Assembly: GCF_001715295.1 (NCBI RefSeq) | Contig: NZ_MDKB01000001.1 | Coordinates: 990,649 to 1,054,648, forward strand | Direction: 5' to 3' | Source of the DNA: Streptomyces griseus | GTDB lineage: Bacteria; Actinomycetota; Actinomycetes; Streptomycetales; Streptomycetaceae | DNA length: 64,000 nt | Shown here: in pieces, positions 57,432 through 64,000 of the stretch | Layout of the letters: the number at the start of each line of letters is the position of its first letter | Position numbering within the stretch: the first letter of the stretch is position 1 | The notes under the pieces: generated by a model | What the model saw: the letters and a program-made list of their open reading frames with translations, nothing else | Told to the model about the DNA's origin: nothing | Database searches by the model: none | Program-made: the position numbers and the translations under genes

Positions 57432-57578
57432 ATGATCGACCAGCACGCACCTCGCATGAGCGCCGGAACCGTACGACTCTCCCAGCGCGGCGTCGCCGTG
57501 GGCATGACCCTCGGCGTGGTCGCGGGAGCGGCCTGGACCGTCTCCATGGTGGTCACCCTCGCCTCCTGGATGTTCTGA
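57432..57578 (+). CDS. Small single-pass membrane protein
   Basis: A 48-residue protein, MIDQHAPRMSAGTVRLSQRGVAVG then a transmembrane helix MTLGVVAGAAWTVSMVVTLASWMF (about 21-47). The helix and length resemble small Streptomyces membrane proteins described as morphogenic (MmpA-like), but I cannot confirm this. It has strong codon bias, an AT-rich upstream region with tandem repeats, and no overlap with another gene, all of which support a real gene. Confidence 0.65.
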   Translation: MIDQHAPRMSAGTVRLSQRGVAVGMTLGVVAGAAWTVSMVVTLASWMF

Positions 57579-57662
57579 CCGCTTCCCGCCGGCGCCCGGC
57601 CACGACGCCCCGCGCCGCGACGGCCGGGACCACGACGCCGACGCCCCGGCCGGGGGAGCGGC

Positions 57663-58853
57663 TCAGCGCGCCGCCGCGACCCGGAAGCGCAGTCCGGCGG
57701 TCCGCAGCCGGGCCAGCAGCGCGTCGCCCATCGCCGCGGCAGTGGTGACCTGGCCGGATGTCGCCGGCAGCTCGTCCAGCGCGAGGGCGAGCGCCGCTTC
57801 GGCGAGCATCTTCGCCGTCTCGTCGTAGCCGGGATCCCCGCCGGCCACCTCCGTGAAGACCCGCCGCCCGCCGCCCTCCCCGACGAAGCGGACCGTGAAC
57901 CAGCTGCGCTTGCGCTGCTCGGCGTCGGGGCCCGAGCCCGGCGCATAACGGCCCGTCAGCCGGTCGCGCACGGCGGGGATCTGTGCGGCTGCCACCAGAG
58001 CGCCCACGGCCGCGGTCCCGCCGAGCGCCACCGGCAGGTGCTTCACCGAGGCGAAGTGCCGGTAGCGGAAGTCGGGGCCGTAGCGGTCCAGGGCCCGCGC
58101 CGAACGCTCCACGATCCGCGGGTCCAGGGTCGGCAGCGGCAGCGCCCAGGCGCCCGTCGGCGCGCTGAAGTGGGGGGTGCCCTGCGGGGCCCGGACCCGG
58201 CGGCCGACGAGGCGGGGCTCGTGCAGCCGGCGTTCCCCGGCGGCCCGCGCCATCTGCGGGCCGCGGGCCATCGCGGTGAGCGCGGAGGCGAACGTACCGC
58301 CCGAGAACGCGGCGTTGCTGCGGACGAACCCGTCGACGGTAAGCGGCACGTCCTGCGGGAGCTGCCGGACGGTGAAGAAGACGCCGAGGTCGTGCGGTAC
58401 GGAGTCGAAGCCGCAGGCGTGCACGAGGCGGGCGCCGGTCTCCCGGGCGCGGGCGTCGTGCGCCAGGTACATCCGGTCGACGAACTCCGCCTCGCCGGTG
58501 AGGTCGGCGTAGTCGGTGCCCGCCTCCGCGCAGGCGGCGACCAGCTTCTCGCCGTACCAGAGGTAGGGGCCGACCGCCGACGCCACCACGTGGGCCGATT
58601 CGGCGAGCGTGCGCAGGGCCGCGGAGTCGTCCGCGTCGGCCGTCAGCAGGGGCAGGTCCGCACAGCGCGGGTCGATCGTGGCGAGGTGGTCGCGCAGCTC
58701 CCGCAGCTTGTCGCGACTGCGGCCCGCGAGGGCCCAGCGGCAGCCGTCCGGGGCGTGCTCGGCCAGGTACGTGGCGGTGAGTCTCCCCACAAAGCCGGTG
58801 GCACCGAAAAGGACGACGTCGTAGGGGCGTTCCGCCCCGTTCTGCCTGTTCAC
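57663..58853 (-). CDS. Saccharopine dehydrogenase-like oxidoreductase
   Basis: The 396-residue protein has a Rossmann NAD(P) motif FGATGFVGRLTATYLAEH (residues 15-32), WALAGRSRDKL, and VVASAVGPYLWYGEKLVAACAEAGTDYADLTGEAEFVDRM, which define the family of trans-acting enoyl reductases/saccharopine dehydrogenase-like proteins. It continues to VHACGFDSVPHDLGVFF. The physiological substrate is probably a lipid (as for the mycobacterial trans-enoyl reductase) but unproven. GTG start 58853. Divergent from the beta-oxidation cluster. Confidence 0.88.
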   Translation of the reverse strand: MNRQNGAERPYDVVLFGATGFVGRLTATYLAEHAPDGCRWALAGRSRDKLRELRDHLATIDPRCADLPLLTADADDSAALRTLAESAHVVASAVGPYLWYGEKLVAACAEAGTDYADLTGEAEFVDRMYLAHDARARETGARLVHACGFDSVPHDLGVFFTVRQLPQDVPLTVDGFVRSNAAFSGGTFASALTAMARGPQMARAAGERRLHEPRLVGRRVRAPQGTPHFSAPTGAWALPLPTLDPRIVERSARALDRYGPDFRYRHFASVKHLPVALGGTAAVGALVAAAQIPAVRDRLTGRYAPGSGPDAEQRKRSWFTVRFVGEGGGRRVFTEVAGGDPGYDETAKMLAEAALALALDELPATSGQVTTAAAMGDALLARLRTAGLRFRVAAAR

Positions 58854-58962
58854 GAGTGCCTCCGCGGGAAGTGGCGCCGATGTGGCACGCAGAGGGTAGC
58901 GGAGGCTCCGTGGCGTCGTACGTGCGGGCGGGCCCCCGTGGGAGAGGATCCGGGGAAAGGCT

Positions 58963-58970
58963 AAGCGCTT
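58963..58970. promoter_or_regulatory. AAGCGCTT palindrome upstream of the beta-oxidation cluster
   Basis: AAGCGCTT inside GCTAAGCGCTTGCTC, about 90 bp upstream of the CoA-transferase start. Related GCAAGCGCTTGC-type sites are used by TetR-family lipid regulators in actinobacteria. The regulator is not in the window. Confidence 0.45.
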
Positions 58971-59055
58971 GCTCGGCCAAAAGGGTTGTGCGGAGCGCGG
59001 TCCATTCTTAGCATCGTCGGTGTTACATCGTTTGTGTCATACCGTTGGGGGCTTG

Positions 59056-60192
59056 ATGGCAACGACAGGGCAGGGCCCGCTGTCCGGGGTGCGCGTCGTC
59101 GAACTGGCGGGCATCGGCCCCGGGCCGTTCGCCGCCATGCTCCTCGCCGACCTGGGCGCGGACGTGGTACGCCTCGACCGTCCCGGCGGCGCCGTCCTCG
59201 GCATCGACCCCGCCCGAGACCTCACCAACCGCAACAAGCGGTCGGTCGTCGTCGACCTGAAGACCGAGGAGGGCGTCCGGCACGCGCTGGACCTCGTGAA
59301 GCGCGCCGACATCCTGATCGAGGGCTATCGCCCGGGGGTCGCCGAACGCCTCGGGGTCGGCCCGGACGTCTGTCTGGCCCTCAACCCACGCCTCGTCTAC
59401 GGGCGGATGACCGGCTGGGGCCAGGACGGCCCACTGGCCCGGCGGGCGGGCCACGACATCGCGTACATCGCCCTCACCGGCACCCTCTCCATGATCGGCA
59501 AGGCCGAGGAGCCGCCCACCGTCCCGGCCAACCTGGTCGGCGACTACGCGGGCGGCTCCCTCTACCTCGTCGTCGGGGTGCTCGCCGCGCTCCAGCACGC
59601 CCGTACGTCCGGTGGCACCGGCCAGGTCGTGGACGCCGCCATCGTGGACGGTGCCGCCCACCTCGCCACGATGATCCACGGCATGCTCGCGGCGGGTGGC
59701 TGGCAGGACCGGCGCGGCTCCAACCTCCTGGACGGCGGCTGCCCCTTCTACGGTACCTACGCGACCTCCGACGGCGGTCACATGGCGGTCGGAGCGCTCG
59801 AGGAGCCGTTCTACGAGCAGTTCGCCGCGCTGCTCGGGATCCAGGACCGGGCGCCCGACCGCAACGACCCCGGCCGCTGGGAGGAACTGCGCACCGTCGT
59901 CGCCGAGCGGTTCGCGCAACGCACCCGCGCCGAGTGGACCGAGGTCTTCGAGGGGACGGACGCCTGCGTGGCGCCCGTGCTCTCCCTCCGTGAGGCGCCG
60001 CACCACCCGCACCTCGCCGCCCGCTCCACCTACGTGGAGCACGGCGGCCTCACCCAGCCCGCCCCGGCCCCCAGGTTCTCGGCCACCCCGGTCTCCGTGC
60101 GCTCCGGGCCCGCGCTGCCCGGGGCGGACGCCGAGTCCGTCGCCGCGGACTGGGACGTGCCGGGCCTGCGGGGGAAGGAAGCCACCGGCTGA
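59056..60192 (+). CDS. CaiB/BaiF CoA-transferase family, alpha-methylacyl-CoA racemase type
   Basis: The 378-residue protein has ADLGADVVRLDRPGG, RNKRSVVVDLKTEEG and active-site features of methylacyl-CoA racemase: H133 in RRAGHDIAYIALTG, D163 in NLVGDYAGG, and E249 in VGALEEPFYEQF. It would epimerise 2-methyl-branched acyl-CoA for beta-oxidation, important for methyl-branched or sterol side-chain acids. A CoA-transferase role is an alternative. ATG 59056 is close to the 5' end of the conserved GPLSGVRVVELAGIGPGPFAAMLL. Confidence 0.87.
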   Translation: MATTGQGPLSGVRVVELAGIGPGPFAAMLLADLGADVVRLDRPGGAVLGIDPARDLTNRNKRSVVVDLKTEEGVRHALDLVKRADILIEGYRPGVAERLGVGPDVCLALNPRLVYGRMTGWGQDGPLARRAGHDIAYIALTGTLSMIGKAEEPPTVPANLVGDYAGGSLYLVVGVLAALQHARTSGGTGQVVDAAIVDGAAHLATMIHGMLAAGGWQDRRGSNLLDGGCPFYGTYATSDGGHMAVGALEEPFYEQFAALLGIQDRAPDRNDPGRWEELRTVVAERFAQRTRAEWTEVFEGTDACVAPVLSLREAPHHPHLAARSTYVEHGGLTQPAPAPRFSATPVSVRSGPALPGADAESVAADWDVPGLRGKEATG

Positions 60193-60288
60193 TGCGACCT
60201 CCCACGCCACCGCCCAGCGCGGTCCCGCGCGGCCGGGCCGTCACAGGCACCGGCTCCACCGTCCGGAACCAGCCCCAGGGGGCCTGAA

Positions 60289-61431
60289 GTGCAACGGCAG
60301 ATCTTCACCGGGGAGCACGAGGCGTTCCGTGAGACGGTACGCACCTTCCTGGCCAGGGAAGTCCTCCCGTCCTACGACCAGTGGGAGCAGGACCGCATCG
60401 TCCCGCGCGAGGCGTGGCTCGCGGCCGGGCGGCAGGGGCTGCTGGGCCTCGCCGTACCCGAGGAGTACGGCGGCGGAGGAGAGACCGACTTCCGCTACAG
60501 CGCCGTCCTGGCGGAGGAGTTCACCCGGGCCGGCGCCTCCGGGCTCGCGCTCGGCCTGCACAACGACATCGTCGGCCCCTATCTCACCGGTCTCGCCACC
60601 GAGGAGCAGAAGCGGCGCTGGCTGCCCGGCTTCTGCAGCGGCGCGACGATCACCGCGATCGCCATGACCGAACCCGGCGCGGGCTCGGACCTCCAGGGCA
60701 TCCGCACCGGTGCCGAGGACAAGGGCGACCACTGGCTCCTCAACGGCTCCAAGACCTTCATCTCCAACGGCATCCTCGCCGATCTGGTGATCGTCGTCGC
60801 CAGGACCTCGCCCGAGGGTGGCGCCAAGGGCCTCTCCCTCCTGGTCGTCGAGCGCGGCGCCGAGGGCTTCGAGCGGGGCCGCAACCTCGACAAGATCGGC
60901 CAGAGGTCCCAGGACACCGCGGAGCTCTTCTTCCACGACGTACGCGTCCCCAAGGAGAACCTCCTGGGCGAACGCGACGGCGCCTTCGTCCACCTCATGA
61001 CCCGTCTGGCCCAGGAACGGATGGGCATAGCGGTCGCTGGCATCGCCGCCGCCGAGCACCTCCTGGAGATCACCACGCGGTACGTCAAGGAGCGTGAGGC
61101 CTTCGGCCGCCCGCTCTCCACGCTCCAGCACGTCCGGTTCGAGATCGCCGAGATGGCCACCGAATGCGCCGTCACCCGGGCCTTCCTCGACCGGTGCATC
61201 GTCGAACACTCGGACGGCACGCTCGACGCCGTACACGCCTCGATGGCCAAGTGGTGGGCCACCGAACTGCAGAAACGCGTCGCCGACCGCTGTCTGCAAC
61301 TGCACGGCGGGTACGGGTACATGGCGGAGCACCGGGTCGCCAGAGCCTTCACCGACGGCCGGATCCAGACCATCTACGGCGGCACGACCGAGATCATGAA
61401 AGAGATCATCGGCCGCTCGCTGCTCGCCTGA
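60289..61431 (+). CDS. Acyl-CoA dehydrogenase
   Basis: The 380-residue flavoprotein has [74 protein letters not shown] and [11 protein letters not shown], ending [20 protein letters not shown] with the catalytic Glu region. It performs the first, FAD-dependent step of beta-oxidation. GTG 60289 start, 96 bp after the CoA-transferase stop. Confidence 0.93.
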   Translation: MQRQIFTGEHEAFRETVRTFLAREVLPSYDQWEQDRIVPREAWLAAGRQGLLGLAVPEEYGGGGETDFRYSAVLAEEFTRAGASGLALGLHNDIVGPYLTGLATEEQKRRWLPGFCSGATITAIAMTEPGAGSDLQGIRTGAEDKGDHWLLNGSKTFISNGILADLVIVVARTSPEGGAKGLSLLVVERGAEGFERGRNLDKIGQRSQDTAELFFHDVRVPKENLLGERDGAFVHLMTRLAQERMGIAVAGIAAAEHLLEITTRYVKEREAFGRPLSTLQHVRFEIAEMATECAVTRAFLDRCIVEHSDGTLDAVHASMAKWWATELQKRVADRCLQLHGGYGYMAEHRVARAFTDGRIQTIYGGTTEIMKEIIGRSLLA

Positions 61432-61469
61432 CCCCCCTTGCCCCGCTCCCCTTCCGAAAGGCAGCTGTC

Positions 61470-62684
61470 TTGAGTACCGAAGCGTTCCTCTACGACGCGA
61501 TCCGCACCCCGCGCGGCCGCGGCAAGGCCGACGGAGCCCTGCACGGCACCAAGCCGATCGACCTCGTCGTCGGCCTCATCCACGAGATCCGTGCCCGCTT
61601 CCCGGGCCTGGACCCGGCCGCCATCGACGACATCGTCCTCGGCGTGGTCAGCCCGCTCGGCGACCAGGGCTCCGACATCGCCCGGATCGCGGCCATCGCG
61701 GCCGGACTCCCGGACTCCGTCGCCGGCGTGCAGGAGAACCGCTTCTGTGCCTCCGGACTGGAGGCCGTCAACCTGGCCGCGGCGAAGGTCCGCTCCGGCT
61801 GGGAGGACCTCGTGCTGGCCGGCGGCGTCGAGTCGATGTCCCGCGTGCCGATGGGCTCCGACGGCGGCGCCTGGGCCATGGACCCGATGACCAGCTTCGA
61901 GACGGGCTTCGCCCCGCAGGGCGTCGGCGCCGACCTCATCGCCACCATCGAGGGCTTCTCGCGCCGGGACGTCGACGAGTACGCCGCCCTGTCCCAGGAG
62001 CGTGCCGCCACCGCGTGGAAGGAGGAGCGCTTCGCTCGCTCCGTCGTCCCCGTCAGGGACCGCAACGGCCTGCTCGTCCTCGACCACGACGAGCACATGC
62101 GGCCCGGCACCACGGCCGACTCGCTCGCCTCCCTCAAGCCGTCGTTCGCCACCATCGGCGAGATGGGCGGCTTCGACGCCGTGGCCCTGCAGAAGTACCA
62201 CTGGGTCGAGAAGATCGACCACGTCCACCACGCCGGCAACTCCTCCGGCATCGTGGACGGCGCCGCTCTCGTCGCGATCGGATCCAAGGAGGTGGGTGAG
62301 CGCTACGGCCTCACCCCGCGCGCCCGGATCGTCTCCGCCGCCGTCTCGGGCTCCGAGCCGACCATCATGCTGACCGGTCCCGCGCCCGCGACCCGCAAGG
62401 CACTGGCCAAGGCGGGGCTCACCATCGACGACATCGACCTCGTCGAGATCAACGAGGCGTTCGCCGGAGTCGTCCTGCGCTTCGTCCGGGACATGGGCCT
62501 CTCCCTCGACAAGGTCAACGTCAACGGCGGTGCCATCGCGCTCGGACACCCCCTCGGGGCGACCGGCGCCATGATCCTCGGCACCCTCGTCGACGAGCTG
62601 GAGCGGCGCGACCGGCGCTACGGCCTCGCCACCCTCTGCGTCGGCGGCGGCATGGGCGTCGCCACCGTCATCGAGCGTCTCTGA
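61470..62684 (+). CDS. Acetyl-CoA C-acyltransferase (thiolase)
   Basis: The 404-residue thiolase has the nucleophile Cys93 in [39 protein letters not shown] with the catalytic His, and [11 protein letters not shown] with the second Cys. It cleaves 3-ketoacyl-CoA in the last step of beta-oxidation. The start is a TTG at 61470, with GAAAGG upstream, followed by [15 protein letters not shown]; no ATG or GTG lies at the right place. 38 bp after the dehydrogenase stop. Confidence 0.92.
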   Translation: MSTEAFLYDAIRTPRGRGKADGALHGTKPIDLVVGLIHEIRARFPGLDPAAIDDIVLGVVSPLGDQGSDIARIAAIAAGLPDSVAGVQENRFCASGLEAVNLAAAKVRSGWEDLVLAGGVESMSRVPMGSDGGAWAMDPMTSFETGFAPQGVGADLIATIEGFSRRDVDEYAALSQERAATAWKEERFARSVVPVRDRNGLLVLDHDEHMRPGTTADSLASLKPSFATIGEMGGFDAVALQKYHWVEKIDHVHHAGNSSGIVDGAALVAIGSKEVGERYGLTPRARIVSAAVSGSEPTIMLTGPAPATRKALAKAGLTIDDIDLVEINEAFAGVVLRFVRDMGLSLDKVNVNGGAIALGHPLGATGAMILGTLVDELERRDRRYGLATLCVGGGMGVATVIERL

Positions 62685-62733
62685 CCGTCCTGGCCCCTTC
62701 CTGCCGGACCCTCTCTAACGGAGAAGACAAGCA

Positions 62734-64000
62734 ATGACCGAGAGCACGACCATCCGCTGGGAACAGGACGGGACCGGCGTCGTCACCCTCGTACTCGACG
62801 ATCCCGGCCAGTCCGCGAACACGATGAACCAGGCCTTCAGGGACTCCATCGCGGCCGTCGCCGACCGCGCCGAGGCCGAGAAGGACTCCATCCGCGGCAT
62901 CATCTACGCCTCCGCGAAGAAGACCTTCTTCGCGGGCGGCGACCTCAAGGACATGATCACGGTCGGGCCGGAGAACGCGCAGGCCGCGTTCGACACGGGC
63001 ATGGCCATCAAGAAGGCGCTGCGCCGCATCGAGACCCTCGGCAAGCCCGTCGTCGCCGCGATCAACGGCGCCGCGCTCGGCGGCGGTTACGAGATCGCCC
63101 TCGCCTCCCACCACCGCGTCGCCCTGGACGCCCCCGGATCCCGCATCGGGCTGCCCGAGGTCACCCTCGGCCTGCTGCCCGCGGGCGGCGGCGTCACCCG
63201 GACCGTACGGCTCATGGGCGTCACCGACGCCCTGCTCAAGGTGCTCCTCCAGGGAACCCAGTACACCCCGCGGCGGGCGCTGGAGAACGGTCTGGTCCAC
63301 GAGGTCGCCGACACCGCCGAGGACATGCTCGCCAGGGCCTACGCGTTCATCGACGCGCACCCCGAGTCGCAGCAGCCCTGGGACGTCAAGGGATACCGGA
63401 TTCCCGGCGGGACCCCGGCCAACCCGAAGTTCGCGGCCAACCTGCCGGCCTTCCCGGCCAACCTGAAGAAGCAGCTCGCCGGCGCACCCATGCCCGCGCC
63501 GCGCAACATCCTGGCCGCCGCCGTCGAGGGATCGCAGGTCGACTTCGAGACCGCGCTGACCATCGAGGCCCGTTACTTCACGGAGCTGGTCACCGGCCAG
63601 GTCGCGAAGAACATGATCCAGGCGTTCTTCTTCGACCTCCAGGCCGTGAACTCCGGCGCCAGCCGCCCGCAGGGGATCCCGGAGCGTCAGGTACGCAAGG
63701 TCGCCGTCCTGGGCGCCGGGATGATGGGCGCGGGCATCGCGTACTCCTGCGCCCGCGCCGGCATCGACGTCGTCCTCAAGGACGTGTCCACCGAGGCCGC
63801 CGCCAAGGGCAAGGCGTACAGCGAGAAGCTGCTCGCCAAGGCGCTCTCCCGGGGCCGCACGACCGAGGCACGGCGTGACGAGCTGCTGGCCCGCATCACC
63901 CCGACCGGCGACCCGGCCGACCTCGCGGGCTGCGACGCCGTGATCGAGGCCGTCTTCGAGGACACCGCGCTCAAGCACAAGGTGTTCCAGGAGATCCAGG
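62734..64000 (+). CDS. Multifunctional beta-oxidation protein (FadB/FadJ type), 3' end outside the window
   Basis: 422 residues are inside the window and the frame continues past the edge. An enoyl-CoA hydratase domain (about 1-300; FFAGGDLKDM, INGAALGGGYEIALA, GLPEVTLGLLPAGGGVTR) is followed by a hydroxyacyl-CoA dehydrogenase domain starting near 325 (VRKVAVLGAGMMGAGIAYSCARAGIDVVLKD). It hydrates enoyl-CoA and oxidises the 3-hydroxyacyl-CoA. GGAGAAG precedes the ATG, 49 bp after the thiolase stop, so the pair forms an FadAB unit. Confidence 0.93.
   Translation, partial: MTESTTIRWEQDGTGVVTLVLDDPGQSANTMNQAFRDSIAAVADRAEAEKDSIRGIIYASAKKTFFAGGDLKDMITVGPENAQAAFDTGMAIKKALRRIETLGKPVVAAINGAALGGGYEIALASHHRVALDAPGSRIGLPEVTLGLLPAGGGVTRTVRLMGVTDALLKVLLQGTQYTPRRALENGLVHEVADTAEDMLARAYAFIDAHPESQQPWDVKGYRIPGGTPANPKFAANLPAFPANLKKQLAGAPMPAPRNILAAAVEGSQVDFETALTIEARYFTELVTGQVAKNMIQAFFFDLQAVNSGASRPQGIPERQVRKVAVLGAGMMGAGIAYSCARAGIDVVLKDVSTEAAAKGKAYSEKLLAKALSRGRTTEARRDELLARITPTGDPADLAGCDAVIEAVFEDTALKHKVFQEIQ

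Overview
The window looks like a Streptomyces chromosome segment. GC is very high with strong third-position GC bias. It carries marker families of the genus: a conservon (cvnABCDE), an SsgA-like sporulation protein, a WhiB-like protein, and an XRE/DUF5753-DUF397-ATPase trio. It also has a regulator with the rare TTA codon. No rRNA, tRNA, CRISPR array or insertion sequence was recognised. The window opens inside the 3' end of xylA and closes inside a FadB-type beta-oxidation gene.

Layout. 1-3.4 kb: xylA end, a ROK repressor, and an envelope operon of DUF3105, DUF305 and a His-rich secreted protein. 3.7-6.8 kb: a FUSC transporter coupled to marR, then a convergent iclR. 7.2-11.8 kb: conservon cvnABCDE, whose P450 lacks the ExxR motif. 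11.9-18 kb: GH4 glycosidase, a WhiJ-like trio around a perfect palindrome, YchJ, GNAT and ATP-grasp genes. 18.3-25.6 kb: two small unknown genes, a PucR/CdaR regulator with two TTA codons, three secreted proteins of unknown function, and a long regulatory region. 25.6-38.9 kb: a complete Mce import operon (ATPase, two permeases, MceA-F, four Mce-associated proteins arranged as a duplicated pair, and a lytic transglycosylase). 39-42.2 kb: ATP-dependent DNA ligase, a LigD-type polymerase and a membrane protein. 42.2-48.2 kb: a secreted redox module (cupredoxin/DUF1080 protein, ThuA-sugar dehydrogenase fusion) divergent from a small laccase. 48.2-58.9 kb: SNF2 helicase, VOC protein, WhiB-like protein, GH46 chitosanase, acyl-ACP desaturase, SsgD-like protein, YCF48/BNR-like protein, endonuclease V, a small membrane protein and a saccharopine-dehydrogenase-like protein. 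59-64 kb: a beta-oxidation cluster (CoA-transferase/racemase, acyl-CoA dehydrogenase, thiolase, FadB-type protein).

The most coherent larger system is 18.3-38.9 kb. A regulator whose translation should depend on the developmental tRNA bldA, three uncharacterised secreted proteins and a full Mce transporter sit together. Sequence motifs are repeated in the upstream regions of the regulator, the first secreted protein, a small gene and the Mce operon. I infer a developmentally timed envelope lipid-uptake regulon. The shared motifs are visible in the sequence; the regulatory link is a hypothesis.
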